In this document: positions 43,184-54,300 of the stretch, in pieces
How positions within the stretch are numbered: the stretch's first letter is position 1
Layout: every line of letters starts with the position of its first letter
Origin: Kutzneria sp. 744
Lineage (GTDB): Bacteria > Actinomycetota > Actinomycetes > Mycobacteriales > Pseudonocardiaceae
DNA length: 64,000 nt
Assembly: GCF_000568255.1 (NCBI RefSeq)
Contig: NZ_KK037166.1
Coordinates: 4,489,798 to 4,553,797 of the forward strand
Direction: 5' to 3'
Made by a program: the position numbers and the translations under genes
Notes under the pieces: generated by a model
Told to the model about the DNA's origin: nothing
The model's database searches: none
The model's input: only the letters and a program-made list of their open reading frames with translations

Positions 43184-46090
43184 ATGTCCGAGGGGTTAGA
43201 CATACGCATCCTGGGACCGGTGGAAGTGGCCGGACCCGACGGCCAGGTCGACTTGCGTGGAAGGGGACAGCGCACCCTCGTCGCCCGGCTCGCGCTGCAA
43301 CCCGGGACCACGATTTCCCAGGACGCGCTCATCAAGGCCCTGTGGCCACAGGCTCCACCGCCGACCGCGGTCAAGACCCTGCACAGCCACATGGCCCGGC
43401 TCCGCCACCAACTGCGGCAGGCAGGCGTCACCGATGTCATCGCGACCCGGGATCCTGGCTACGTGCTGCTGGCCGAACCGGACGAGGTGGACGCCACCCG
43501 GTTCGAGAACCTGGCCGCGGCGGGGCGCAGCGCAGTGGCCATGGGGCAGAGCGAGCTGTCATCGCGTCTGCTCCGAGCAGGACTCACGCTGTGGCGCGGC
43601 GAGCCGCTGACCGATTGCCGACAGGGCGAATGGGCCCGCGCCGCGGCTGTCCGGCTCGGCGAGATCCGGCTCGCCGCCTCGGAGGACCTGATCAGTGCCC
43701 GGCTCGCGCTCGGCGAACACATCACCGCCGTCGGCGAACTGGAGTCGCTGGTCACCCAGCACCCGTTTCGGGAACGCCTGTGGGAGCTGCTGATCCTCGC
43801 CCTGTACCGATCCGGGCGGCAGGCCGACGCGCTTGCCGCCTTCCACCGTGCGCGCACCGCCCTGGTTGACGAACTCGGTATCGAGCCGGGCAGGCAGCTG
43901 CGCCGGTTGGAAGTCGCCGTCCTGGCCGCGGACCCCACGCTGGACCTGTCGGCGACGCCGATCGTGCCGGTCGCCGATCCGTCGCTCGCCGACCGTTTCA
44001 GGCGCCCCCTACCAGTGCCCCTGACCCGACTCGTCGATCGGGCGGCGGACATGGCGAGAACACGGTGGCTGCTGGACCAGCGGCGCCTGGTCACGCTGAC
44101 CGGTCCGGGCGGATGCGGCAAGACGCGGTTGGCCATCGCCGTGGCCTCCGGGTACGAGACAGGCGGGCTCGGCTTCGTGGACCTGACGCCACTGAACGAA
44201 CCCGCCCTCGTGCCGCAGTCCGTCGCCGATGCATTCCGCCTGCCCGAACGCGCGGGTCGCAGTGTGCTCGACACTCTGGTCGACCATGTCCGCGATCGGA
44301 CGATGCTGTTGGTCCTGGACAACTGCGAACACCTCGTCAAGGCCTGCGCGCAACTCGTCCGCGCACTGCTGTCCGCCTGCCCGGCGCTGCACGTACTGGC
44401 CACCAGCCGCGAGCCACTGCACGTGCCCGGCGAATCGGTCTACACCCTGCGGCCCCTGCCCACGCCTGATCCCGACGCCACGTATTCCTACGAAGATCTG
44501 GCCTCCTACGACGCGATCCACCTGTTCGTCGACCGGGCTCAGGAGGCCGGCGCCCACATCGAGAAGGACGCCGCCACGGCACAGGCGCTGGTCACGATCT
44601 GCGCGAGTCTGGACGGCCTGCCACTGGCCATCGAACTGGCGGCGGCACGCACGGCGGCGCTCCCGGTGTCCCAGATCGCCGAGCACCTGCGCGACCGGTT
44701 CCTCGCGCTGTGCTCCGGCGGCCACGGCGCCCGCCCGCAGCATCGAGCCCTGCACGCGACCATCAAGTGGAGTTACGACCTGCTCACGCCCGACGAACAG
44801 GCCCTGTTCCGGAGCCTGGCGGTGTTCGCCGGGAGTTTCGAACTTCCCGCCGTGGAGGCGCTGTGGCCGCACGACGACGCGGTGGACCTGTTGGGCAGGC
44901 TGGTCGAGAAGTCGTTGGTCACCAAGGAACCCGACACCGCGCGCTATCGGCTGCTGGACACGATCCGTCACTTCGCGGCCGAGCAGATCACTCGTGAGGA
45001 ACGCGCGCAGGCTCGGCGTCTGCATGCCGAGTACCACTTGAGGCTGGCCGAGCGGGCGGAGGGGCAACTGTGCGGCGCGGGCGCGGTGCAATGGCTGAAG
45101 CGGCTCGCCGCCGAGCACGAGAACCTTCGCGCCGCGGTGACATGGACCCTCACGCAGTCCGACCCGACCCTGGCGCTGCGGTTGACCAGCGCGCTGATCC
45201 GCTACTGCCGGCTGCGGGGCCACTACCAGGACTGCCGCGACTGGCTGACGGCAGCGCTGGAGCGCGACGGACGGGCGCCTGCGACGTTGCGCGCCAAGGC
45301 GTTCGCCGGCGCGGCGGCCGTCACGTTCCTCCAGTGTGACTACGACCCCGCCGTGCTGCTGGCCGAGCAGAGCCTGATCCTGTACGAGTCGGGCGGCGAC
45401 CAGCGGGGCCTCGCGTTCGTTCGCTCGCTGCTCGGCTCGATCTGCCGGGAACAGGGCGACTACCCGCGCGCGCTCGACTACCACCAGTCGGCCCTGCGGA
45501 ACTTCCAGGCCCTTGACGACGAGCACGGCATCGCGCTCGCCCTGCACTTGTGTGCCTTCACGGCTTGGCTGCGGGGCGATCTCGTCTCGGCCGAGCGGTG
45601 GGCGTACGAGAGCCTGCGACATTCCCGGAAGCTGGGCGACGCCGAGTCGACGTCCAGCGCGCTCAAGAACCTGGGCGCCGTGGCACACTACCGCAGCGAC
45701 AGCAAGCTGGCGCGTCGGCTGTTGCTCGAAGCCCACGCGATCTCCGAGCGGACCGGGTGCCGGGAAGGCATCGCCTGGGCGCTCAACCTGCTCGGTCTCG
45801 TCCACCACGCCACCGGGTCGGCCGAGGCCGAACCGTTGCTCGAACGGAGCCTCGCCGTGCACCGGGAGCTGGGCGACCGGTGGCGCACGGCCAGCGTGCT
45901 GGAGGCCCTGGCCGCGATCGCCTGCGACCGGTCGGAGTGGCCCCGTGCCGCCCACCTGCTGAACGAGGCCACCGAGATCCGAGGGACACTGGGCATCCCC
46001 GTCCCGCCCTGCGAGTGCCCCCTCCTGCGACGCACGCAGGCCGCGCTCAGCGCGGCGCAGGTGGCACGGCCGCGTGAGCGCGACGGCTGA
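43184..46090 (+). CDS. SARP-family regulator with BTAD, NB-ARC and TPR domains (AfsR type)
   Basis: 968 residues from ATG 43184. Residues 1-95 form an OmpR-like winged helix ('IRILGPVEVAGPDGQVDL', 'LIKALWPQAPPPTAVKTLHS', 'GYVLLAEPDEVDA'). BTAD spans about 96-250 ('HPFRERLWELLILALYRSGR', 'ELGIEPGRQLRRLE'). ATPase Walker A 'GPGGCGKTRLAIA' lies near residue 310, with 'MLLVLDNCEHLVKA'. TPR helices follow from about 700. Such proteins activate secondary-metabolite operons by binding direct repeats. It is divergent from the Dap/NRPS operon and directly downstream of the tandem repeats, so it probably activates that operon. Confidence 0.93.
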   Translation: MSEGLDIRILGPVEVAGPDGQVDLRGRGQRTLVARLALQPGTTISQDALIKALWPQAPPPTAVKTLHSHMARLRHQLRQAGVTDVIATRDPGYVLLAEPDEVDATRFENLAAAGRSAVAMGQSELSSRLLRAGLTLWRGEPLTDCRQGEWARAAAVRLGEIRLAASEDLISARLALGEHITAVGELESLVTQHPFRERLWELLILALYRSGRQADALAAFHRARTALVDELGIEPGRQLRRLEVAVLAADPTLDLSATPIVPVADPSLADRFRRPLPVPLTRLVDRAADMARTRWLLDQRRLVTLTGPGGCGKTRLAIAVASGYETGGLGFVDLTPLNEPALVPQSVADAFRLPERAGRSVLDTLVDHVRDRTMLLVLDNCEHLVKACAQLVRALLSACPALHVLATSREPLHVPGESVYTLRPLPTPDPDATYSYEDLASYDAIHLFVDRAQEAGAHIEKDAATAQALVTICASLDGLPLAIELAAARTAALPVSQIAEHLRDRFLALCSGGHGARPQHRALHATIKWSYDLLTPDEQALFRSLAVFAGSFELPAVEALWPHDDAVDLLGRLVEKSLVTKEPDTARYRLLDTIRHFAAEQITREERAQARRLHAEYHLRLAERAEGQLCGAGAVQWLKRLAAEHENLRAAVTWTLTQSDPTLALRLTSALIRYCRLRGHYQDCRDWLTAALERDGRAPATLRAKAFAGAAAVTFLQCDYDPAVLLAEQSLILYESGGDQRGLAFVRSLLGSICREQGDYPRALDYHQSALRNFQALDDEHGIALALHLCAFTAWLRGDLVSAERWAYESLRHSRKLGDAESTSSALKNLGAVAHYRSDSKLARRLLLEAHAISERTGCREGIAWALNLLGLVHHATGSAEAEPLLERSLAVHRELGDRWRTASVLEALAAIACDRSEWPRAAHLLNEATEIRGTLGIPVPPCECPLLRRTQAALSAAQVARPRERDG

Positions 46091-46132
46091 TCTCGGCGGC
46101 CTTGTCGGGCCTCCCGCCCACTCGTCGGCCGA

Positions 46133-48100
46133 TCAGCCTCCCGGTTCGATGGGGCGCATCATCTCGTTGTCCTCGTGATCCAGTATGTGGCAGTGCACGA
46201 CGTAGCGGCCCGGGATGTCGAACCGCGCGTCGATTCTGGTGATCTCGTTCGGGTAGGCGATCACCGTGTCCTTGACCCCGGTCTCCCCTCCGTCCGGGCC
46301 ACGGCCGGGAGACCCGCCCGCGAGCGGTTGGCGGCCGGTGACGCGGAACTGCACCTGATGCAGGTGGATCGGATGCGCCTCCCCAGTGAAGTTGGCCAGC
46401 TCCCAGGTCTCGGTGGTCCGCAGCGCGGGCGTTTCCGTGACAGCGTCCGCCCAGGACAGCGGTGTGGGCGTCCCGTCGGCGGCCACCGTGCCGATCCGGT
46501 ACGACACCGCGGCCTTCGGCGCCGAGGTGGAGTTGCCCTCGGTCAGCGAGATCCGCCACGTGCGCCGGGACGGACCGAGTGGCGGCAGCCGGGGCAGGGA
46601 CAACTGGGCCGGGGGCACACTGGTGTCGCGTGTGGACAGTGGGGTGACGACGAACTTCATCACCTGCCCCGTCGTCGCCGGATCGGCCGGGGTCAGGCCC
46701 TTGCCGGGAGAACCGCCAACGAACGGCCCGTCGGGCCCTTCGTTGATGAGGAAGAGTTCGGTTCCGACCGCCACAGAGGTGAAGTCGACGATGACATCGA
46801 CGCGTTCTGCCGTCGTGCACAGCAACTGGTCGGTTTCCACCGGACGGCTCAGGAATCCGCCGTCTGCGCCTATCTGCCACCACGACAGCGCCGCCGGCGC
46901 GGGCCTGGCGGCCAGCGGATTGGCGACGATCTTGAGCATCAGGGTGCGCGCGTTGCACGCGTTGAGCAACCGGAACCGGTAGCGTCGCGGTTCGACGGGC
47001 AGGACCGGCCAGGTGCGGCCGTTGACGACCATCGTGTTGCCGAACGAATCCGGGTTCCAGATCGGCGGAACGTCGCTTGCCGGGATGAAGGGTCCGGTCG
47101 GCGGGGTGTCCCCGGTGAACGCCCGGCTCGCGGGGAAGAAGATCGAGCCGTCACGGTTGAAGGAACGGTCCTGAACCACAAGGGGGATCTCGTGGTATCG
47201 GATTCCGGCACGGTCGCCGCGCCCCGGCGCGGGGCCGGGGAGCACGCCCGGAGGCAGGTCGCGCGCGCCGCCCCTGAGCAGGTAGTACCCCGCCAGGCCG
47301 GCGTGGACGTTCAGCCGTGACATGCCGAGCGTGTGGTCATGGAACCACAGCGTTCCCGCGGACTGGTCGTTGGCGTACTGGTACACGGCGGTGCCCGGCG
47401 ACCACTCGGCGCCGAACCTGTCCGCGGCCACGGCGCGGTACCGGTCGTGGTAGGACCCTGTCGTCGCGTAACCGACGGGAATGTCCCAGGCGACCGGGAG
47501 GTACCAGGCTTCGGGATAGCCGTCGCTCTCCTCGGTGACGTGCGCACCGTGCAGGTGGGTCACGATGGGCACCGGCCCGGTGTAGGGACCGGGGGTCGAG
47601 GGGAACACCGGCCGTGAGTCCCGTCCCTGCCGGCCACCGGATGGATTCGCCCAGTGCAGAGTCGGGTCGACCGGGAACAGGTGCGGCAGGAATCGGCCGC
47701 TCGCGTCGACGAGCTGGTTCGCCCACATCACACGGACAGGACGACCCACCTGCGCCTCGATGGTGAACGCCGGACTGTGGAACGTCGCGGGATTCCGAGG
47801 CGATCCGTAGCCCCAGACAACGGTCTTGGGCATGGTGGAGGGCAGAACCTGTTGGGAGAACTGCCGAACACCGATCATGTAGTAGTCGACGCCGCCGTAC
47901 GACGACCACATCGGCATCGCGGGCAACGCCTCTAGTCGCGTCACGTACTTCGGGATTGTCCCGGGATCCAGGGTGCTGTCGACAACCGTGGTGAAGCTGC
48001 CTTGAGTGGTGAGAACGCGCGAGGTCAGCGGCATTGACACCGCAGTACGCAGTAATGCGCGCCGACTTAATCCGTTGGCGAATATTCGATTTTCGGGCAT
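46133..48100 (-). CDS. Multicopper oxidase (bilirubin oxidase/CotA/phenoxazinone synthase-like), Tat-exported
   Basis: 655 residues from ATG 48100 (GGAAGG upstream). The N-terminus has a twin-Arg motif ('LSRRALLRTAV') for Tat export. Copper ligands are complete: 'THLHGAHV', 'LWFHDHTLGMSR', 'HPIHLHQVQF' and 'HCHILDHEDNEMM' (T1 Cys flanked by His). These match CotA/bilirubin oxidase-type three-domain laccases. It oxidises phenols, bilins or amine aromatics with O2. It lies next to the IS element and 1.7 kb from the bis-indole genes; a role in oxidative coupling there is speculative, as the gene points away. Confidence 0.93.
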   Translation of the reverse strand: MPENRIFANGLSRRALLRTAVSMPLTSRVLTTQGSFTTVVDSTLDPGTIPKYVTRLEALPAMPMWSSYGGVDYYMIGVRQFSQQVLPSTMPKTVVWGYGSPRNPATFHSPAFTIEAQVGRPVRVMWANQLVDASGRFLPHLFPVDPTLHWANPSGGRQGRDSRPVFPSTPGPYTGPVPIVTHLHGAHVTEESDGYPEAWYLPVAWDIPVGYATTGSYHDRYRAVAADRFGAEWSPGTAVYQYANDQSAGTLWFHDHTLGMSRLNVHAGLAGYYLLRGGARDLPPGVLPGPAPGRGDRAGIRYHEIPLVVQDRSFNRDGSIFFPASRAFTGDTPPTGPFIPASDVPPIWNPDSFGNTMVVNGRTWPVLPVEPRRYRFRLLNACNARTLMLKIVANPLAARPAPAALSWWQIGADGGFLSRPVETDQLLCTTAERVDVIVDFTSVAVGTELFLINEGPDGPFVGGSPGKGLTPADPATTGQVMKFVVTPLSTRDTSVPPAQLSLPRLPPLGPSRRTWRISLTEGNSTSAPKAAVSYRIGTVAADGTPTPLSWADAVTETPALRTTETWELANFTGEAHPIHLHQVQFRVTGRQPLAGGSPGRGPDGGETGVKDTVIAYPNEITRIDARFDIPGRYVVHCHILDHEDNEMMRPIEPGG

Positions 48101-48464
48101 TGGCCTTCCTGGTGCGCACCGTTAGACGATCGAGCCTGGATGGAGCGAGATCGAGCACAGTGGAACAAACGAGCCTTGCGCCGGAGTGGATCAATGATCA
48201 CCCTCCATGGAGGTTAGCGACACCGTCCGGCACATTGAAGGGAATTCACCCTTCTAAGTGACCCCGCATTGCTGTTTTTCCTGCTGACGGTTTCGCCGCC
48301 CGCGCGCCGGCACGCGTGGCGCACCCCACCCGGTCCGTGTCCGCGACGGTCCGCCGCGGACCGCCCGTCACCCGACGGCGAGACGGCCCCGACGTCGTCG
48401 TTGTTGCGGCACGAACGACCCCACCGCCAGTCCGCGTAGACACGACAGTCGGCCGACGGCGCAC
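48101..48464. other. Intergenic region left of the IS element
   Basis: Holds the multicopper oxidase promoter region and then sequence without a recognised gene up to the insertion sequence target site. Confidence 0.4.
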
Positions 48465-48517
48465 TCAGTGCCTGTTTCCGAGCTTGACGTGGGTACGGGC
48501 CTGGGTAACGAGACAAG

Positions 48518-48569
48518 GGAACTCCTGGTAGATCGGACATTGTCGAAGCGCCGTTCCACCAGGAGTTCC
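48518..48569. other. Hairpin in the IS leader
   Basis: GGAACTCCTGG at 48518-48528 and CCAGGAGTTCC at 48559-48569 form a perfect 11-bp inverted repeat with a 30-nt loop, upstream of the transposase start. It could stop read-through transcription into the transposase. Confidence 0.55.
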
Positions 48570-48598
48570 GTTGCTATCGTGCCCGATGCCCGCGGGCG

Positions 48599-49465
48599 AT
48601 GCCACCGCGGGTGCCCCGTGCTGCCGGCCAACAGCTGGCCGAGACCCACCAGCCCACACGACGTCAGCGTCGCTACCCGTCAGATGTCACCGACGCGCAG
48701 TGGGCACTGCTGGACCCGCTCCTGCCGGACCCGGCATGGCTTGCGGGTCGAGGCGGGCGCCAGGAGAAACACTGCCGCCGGGTCATCGTGGACGCGATCG
48801 TGTACCTGGTGGACAACGGCATCAAATGGCGGGCGCTGCCCGCGGACTTCCCGCCCTGGCCGACGGTCTACAAGCGGTTCGCGATCTGGGAGAAGGCCGG
48901 TGCCACGCAACGGATCCTTGACGGACTGCGGGACCGCGCCCGGCTGGCCGGGGGCCGGGCGGCGGCGCCGTCGGCGGCGGTGATCGACTCGCAGTCGGTC
49001 CGCGCGGCCGCCACAGTCGGACGGGCCACGCGGGGGTGGGATGCGGGCAAGAAAGTCAACGGCCGCAAGCGGCCCATCGTGGTCGACACCGTCGGCTTTC
49101 TACTGGCGGTGCTGGTGACCCCGGCCTCGATCCAGGACCGAGTCGCCGCCCGCGCGCTGCTGTTGCGTCTGCGCACCACGGTCGGCGACCGCCTGCGGTT
49201 GGTGTGGGCCGACGGTGGCTACACCGGCACGTTGGTGGACTGGGCGCGTCGCACCCTCGGAGTGGTGGTGGCGATTGTCAAACGTCCGGACCTGCCCCGT
49301 TTCACGGTGCTGCCGCGCCGTTGGGTGGTGGAGCGGACGCTGTCGTGGATCGTCGGCCACCGCCGCTGTGTCCGTGACTACGAACGACTTCCTCACCATC
49401 ACGAGGCGATGGTCCGTTGGGCCATGATCCGCATCACCAGTCGCCGGCTGACGCAGACCCTATAG
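48599..49465 (+). CDS. IS5-family transposase (DDE)
   Basis: 288 residues from ATG 48599. N-terminal DUF4096-type domain ('RYPSDVTDAQWALLDPLLPD', 'IVYLVDNGIKWRALPADFPP'), then the DDE catalytic core: first Asp in 'AVIDSQSVRAA', second in 'VWADGGYTGTLVDW', Glu in 'RRWVVERTLSWI', followed by 'GHRRCVRDYERLP'. All three acidic residues are present. The stop lies 15 bp before the element's right end. The reading frame is unbroken, so the element should be transposition-competent. Confidence 0.95.
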   Translation: MPPRVPRAAGQQLAETHQPTRRQRRYPSDVTDAQWALLDPLLPDPAWLAGRGGRQEKHCRRVIVDAIVYLVDNGIKWRALPADFPPWPTVYKRFAIWEKAGATQRILDGLRDRARLAGGRAAAPSAAVIDSQSVRAAATVGRATRGWDAGKKVNGRKRPIVVDTVGFLLAVLVTPASIQDRVAARALLLRLRTTVGDRLRLVWADGGYTGTLVDWARRTLGVVVAIVKRPDLPRFTVLPRRWVVERTLSWIVGHRRCVRDYERLPHHHEAMVRWAMIRITSRRLTQTL

Positions 49466-49483
49466 ATCGGAAACAGGCACTCA

Positions 49484-49800
49484 GATTCACCAAACACGGA
49501 ATTCATTATCACGACCAATTCGCGACAGTGGCGAACTGTGGCCAAAAAGTATCAATTCGCGCGCGGAGATTGTGGCGAAGCTGGTCGAGTTTTACACTGA
49601 CAGAGTTCAGCGACGTGACGCTTGAACGGGGGTGGCCACAGACAAGAGTGTGCGTGAGCGAGCGAAGTTTACCGCGAACGCTAATTGCCGAAGGTCACGA
49701 GTCGCAGACACTCCAACAGTCGACGCGTCCCCATTTCGCGTGCGGGCGGAGGAGTATCCACCTGATCGGTTGTCAACCCGGTTTCCTCGAGGGGGTCGCG
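49484..49800. other. Leader region of the bis-indole operon
   Basis: About 317 bp between the IS right end and the amine oxidase start. It should contain the operon promoter unless that was displaced by the insertion. The oxidase frame is open upstream but shows no flavin-oxidase similarity before 49801. Confidence 0.45.
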
Positions 49801-51300
49801 GTGTCGAACGTGCAGCACGGGGTGACAGGTGTCGCCGACGGGACAACAAAGAAGGTAACCATCATCGGGGCAGGGGTGGCAGGCCTGGTGGCGGCGTACG
49901 AGCTGGAGAAACGCGGGCACCTTGTCGAGATCATGGAGGGAAGCAACCGTATCGGCGGCAGGATCTACACACACCGATTTCATTCGGGGCCGGACGCGCC
50001 ACTCATCGAACTCGGTGCCATGCGCATTCCCGTCAAACACAGACGCACGATGCAGTATGTCACCAAGCTCGGCTTGGCCGACAAGGTGCGCACCTTCAAC
50101 ACGCTGTTCTCGGACACCGATTCCTACTGCACGACCAGCGCCGGTCACACGCGCGTCCGCGATGCCGCGAAAATGCTGACGACGGACTTCTTGCGAAGTC
50201 TGCCCGACGGGAGGTACAGCGACGACACCATCCTATTCGGCGCGTGGCTGACGGCGATCGGCGACGCCATCGCCCCGTCCGACTTCCGCGACAGTCTGCG
50301 CGACGACTTCAGGCTCGAACTGCTGGAGCTGATCAATCAGTTCGACCTGAGCCCGTTCCTGCGCGGCGACAACAGGGATCGGGTCGACATTCACGCCTTC
50401 TTCGCGGTCCACCCGGAGGTCCGGATGAGCAACAACGGGCGTCTCAACCGGTTCCTGGACGACATCCTCAGCGAGACGGGCCCCGATCTCGTCCGCCTCG
50501 GCGGAGGGATGGACCAGATCGTCCGACGGCTGGCCGGGCGGATCCGCGGCCCCATCAGCTGCGGCCAGGAGGTGGTGGGCATCGACTCGTGCGACGACCA
50601 TGTCACGGTCGCCGTCCGGGACGGCGACCACATCCTCGCCCGGCGCTGCGACTACGTCCTGTGCACCATCCCGTTCTCCGTGTTGGGCCGGCTGCGGTTG
50701 ACCGGGCTCAGCGAAGACAAGATGGCCGTGATCCACGACGCGAAGTACTGGTCGGCCACGAAGGTCGCCTTTCACTGCCGGGAGCCGTTCTGGGAGAGCG
50801 ACGGGATCTCCGGTGGCGCGTCGTTCTGCGGCGGCAGCCTGAGACAGACCTACTACTGCCCCGTCGAAGGGGATCCGGCGGGCGGCGCGGCGCTGCTGGC
50901 CAGCTACACGATCGGCGCCGACGCCGACGCGCTCGGCTGCCTGCCCGCCAACGTCCGGCACGCGCTCGTCCTCCAGGAACTGAGCAAGATGCATCCCGAA
51001 CTGCTGCACCCGGGCATGGTCCTGGACGCCGTGAGCCTGACCTGGGGACAGCACTGGTGGAGCGAGGGAGCCGCCTGCGTCCGCTGGGGAAAGGACACCC
51101 GCGCCTGTGAGCGGGAACGGCGACGGGCCACAAGTCCCGAACGCCGCCTGTTCTTCGCCGGGGAGCACTGCTCGTCGACCACGGCGTGGATCGAGGGAGC
51201 GATCGAATCGGCGGTCAGGGCAGTGCACGAGATCCACTTCGACCAGCCCCGAAGGCTCGTGCCCGTCGGCGTTCCGCGTCTGGAGGTGATGACCGGATGA
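49801..51300 (+). CDS. FAD-dependent L-amino acid/amine oxidase, RebO/StaO/VioA-like
   Basis: 499 residues from GTG 49801. FAD-binding dinucleotide motif 'IIGAGVAGLVAAYELEKRGH' near residue 20, then 'SNRIGGRIYTH', 'LIELGAMRIPVKHR' (substrate-binding Arg region) and C-terminal 'LFFAGEHCSSTTAWIEGAIE', the usual FAD-binding end of this family. It probably oxidises L-Trp (or another aromatic amino acid) to the imino acid, the substrate of the next enzyme. First gene of a tight operon; its stop overlaps the next start (ATGA). Confidence 0.9.
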   Translation: MSNVQHGVTGVADGTTKKVTIIGAGVAGLVAAYELEKRGHLVEIMEGSNRIGGRIYTHRFHSGPDAPLIELGAMRIPVKHRRTMQYVTKLGLADKVRTFNTLFSDTDSYCTTSAGHTRVRDAAKMLTTDFLRSLPDGRYSDDTILFGAWLTAIGDAIAPSDFRDSLRDDFRLELLELINQFDLSPFLRGDNRDRVDIHAFFAVHPEVRMSNNGRLNRFLDDILSETGPDLVRLGGGMDQIVRRLAGRIRGPISCGQEVVGIDSCDDHVTVAVRDGDHILARRCDYVLCTIPFSVLGRLRLTGLSEDKMAVIHDAKYWSATKVAFHCREPFWESDGISGGASFCGGSLRQTYYCPVEGDPAGGAALLASYTIGADADALGCLPANVRHALVLQELSKMHPELLHPGMVLDAVSLTWGQHWWSEGAACVRWGKDTRACERERRRATSPERRLFFAGEHCSSTTAWIEGAIESAVRAVHEIHFDQPRRLVPVGVPRLEVMTG

Positions 51301-54300
51301 GCGTGTTCGACACACCGCGCCTGCACTTCTCGGGCACGGCGAAGACGGGGCTGCCCACCGGGACACGCAACGGCCTGATCGACATGGCCACCAACGAGGC
51401 GCTCACGGAGTACGGACCGTTTCCCGTGCACCGACCGGCCCGGGAGTACCACGACTACCTGCACCGCCTCGGACCGCGTTTCGACGCGTCCGGCCACATC
51501 CGCGACGACGGCGTGTTCAGCGCGGCGAAGGGGTGGAACTTCGGTGGAAACGGCCACTTCTCGATCGACGCTCGGATCGCCAGCTGCGAGGTCGCGCCGG
51601 CCGACGTCGACGTCACGGACCCGGTGGTGGGACGCAGCGTCGACATGTGGGGTCACTACAACCCCTATCTGGCCACCACGGTCAACCGAGCCCGGATCTT
51701 CGATGTCGACCCGTCCTCGAACTGGACCACCAGCCTGATGGTCGGCCAGTTCTGCTTCGGTCGCGCGGGGCGCTCCCACGAGGTCGGCTACATGCTCACC
51801 GGCGAGGTGCGCGGGATCCATCCGCCGCGATGGCACAACTTCGACCACGTCCTCGACGTCGGCGGCCACTGCCTGGCGTCACAACTCAAGCAGTCCACTC
51901 TCTACCAGTTCGTGGTCGAGTCCGGCGACGGGCTGAGATGGCTGGACGAGGCGTCGGTCTCGCCGGTGGTCACCGTCCTGCGCACCATTGTGGCGTCCGG
52001 CGCGGCCGACGGCCTGGTGGTTCAGTTCGCTCTCAGCGACATGTCAGCGCCTCAGGAGCCGGACTCGCCCGGCCACTGGGCGCTGCGCGGGACGATCGCG
52101 CCGTGGCGGAAGTCGGAGCCGCGCACGTATCCGGCGGGACGCCTGCTCATCCCGCGACGGGCGGGACTGGGCAACATGACCGTCGACGTGACGCCGGACC
52201 ACGTCACGCTGAACATGATCAATTCGGTGCCGGCGACCGGCCGGGCCGACGACAGCGGTGCCGGTCCCACCCACCGGCTCGGTCCACTGCTCGACATGGG
52301 CGACTGGGAGTTGCGCACCGTCAGCGGCCATCAGCTCCTCGCCCGCGTGCCGGCCGCGGCTTACCTCGCCGACGCCGCGCTCACCAGCGGCGTGCTGACG
52401 GTTCCCGCTCAGGCGCCGTCCTCGGCCGACGAGCACGCGCTGTGCGTGGTGGGCACGGACCCGTCCGGTGCCCGTGCGGTGCTGCTGCTGGAGCGGGAGA
52501 CCAACGTGCAAGCCGACGACGCCAGCCTCATCCTCGACCACCCCGGGGACGGCGGAGGCGATGTCGAGGTGCAGATCCTGTCCGTCGTGCGCGGCCGCCC
52601 GCATGCCGTCGAGGCGATCCACGTGCGGCAGTTCTTCAACCCCAGGGCACTTCCCCGGGATCCCTTCGCCACGTCGCCGGAGGCGCTGCCCGGGGACATC
52701 GAGATCATGCGCCTGCGTCCCGGTCGGGCGGACGAGCCAGGAGACTTCTCCGGCAGCTGCGTCGTCAGCACCGACGACGAGGGCCGCGGCTGGCTGACGG
52801 TCCGAGGTGCTCGCGCCGGAGCCGCCCGGGTGCTGCTCTCGGCCCATGCCGAGGAATCACCGTGCGACGCGACCCGGCCAGGATCCGCCAAGGCCTGCTA
52901 CGACAACGACGACCTGCTCGGCTACTGGGCCGGTGCGGGGTCACTGGCCGTGCGGGTGCTCCCCGATGACCGGCGTCTCGACGACATAGCCCAGGAAGAC
53001 GTGACGTACGACCTGGTGTATCGCGAGGTGTTCGCGTTCTATGAGTTGACGAGCTCCTTCATGAGCTCCGAGGTGTTCAGCCTCGCGGACCGGTTCATGG
53101 CGCGCACGTATGCCGACCTGATCTGGCAGATGTGCGATCCGCGCACCAGGATGAAGACCTACCACATGCCGCCGACACGGGACATCTCCGCGCCCAAGGC
53201 GCGGCTGCTGCTGCGCTTCCTCCGTGCCTGCCGCGCGGTCGAGAGCGTGCCCACGTTCGTCGCGACGGCCGGGCCGGCAAGGAAGGCGATCACCACCCGC
53301 GGTGAGCTCGTCCACGCCCTGCGGGACGCCGCGACGCTCGAGCTCGCCGTGATGGCGCAGTACCTCTACGCGGCATTCTCGATACCGACGCACGCGGCCG
53401 GCGCGGAGCACGTGCGTCGCGGCCAGTGGTCGCGCGGGCAGTTGAGGCTCGCCTGCGGCGACGGTGGCCAGACGGGCGACGGCGGCATGCGGGGCAGCCT
53501 GCTCACCGTGGCCCGCGAGGAGATGATCCACTTCCTCGCCGTCAACAACATCATCATGGCGATCGGGGAGCCGTTCCACGTGCCGCTGATCGACTTCGGC
53601 GCGCTCAACCACCAGCTGCCGATTCCGCTGGACCTGTCGCTGGAGCCCCTGGGCGTCGGCAGTGTCGCGAGGTTCATCGCCATCGAGCAGCCGGCTCGAC
53701 TCGTCGACGAGGTCGGCCGGCGCGGATCCGCCTCGCCCGAGTCCGATGTGGACGAACGCTACGGCTCGGTGAGCGAGCTCTACGCCGACATCCGGAAAGG
53801 TCTGTGCCGCGTCCCGGACCTGTTCCTCGCGGACAAGGGCCGGGGCGGCGGGGAACACCACCTCTTCCTGCGCAGGGCGGTCAACGACGTCCATCCCGAC
53901 TACCAGCTCGAAGTCGACGACCTCGCAAGCGCCCTGTTCGCGGTCGACGTCGTCACCGAGCAGGGCGAGGGAAACGTGCTTGCCAGGATCGGCCCCGCCA
54001 CCGGGGAGAAGTCGCACTTCGAAACCTTCCTGCGGATGTACGAGTGCCTCACGGCCGAGCAACTGGCCGGACCACCCGGGCGGTCGGCGCCGTGGACCCC
54101 GGCGTACCCCGCACTGCGCAACCCGACCCTGCTCGCGGGGGACGCGGCGAAGGAGTTGGTCACCGACCCCGCCGCCGCGGAGGTCATGCGGCTGTTCGAT
54201 CGGGCCTATTTCATGGCGCTCCAGTTGATGGTCCAGCACTTCGGCGAGTCCCCGGACGCAAGCCTGCGCCGTTCCGGGTTGATGAACCGGGCGATCGACG

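Larger units (their letters stand above)
48468..49480 (+). mobile_element. Intact IS5-family insertion sequence, 1013 bp
   Basis: Perfect 14-bp terminal inverted repeats (GTGCCTGTTTCCGA at the left end and its complement at the right end) flank one full transposase gene. A 3-bp target duplication TCA (48465-48467 and 49481-49483) of the TNA type adjoins the ends. Intact ends, target duplication and open transposase indicate a recent insertion. Confidence 0.92.
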
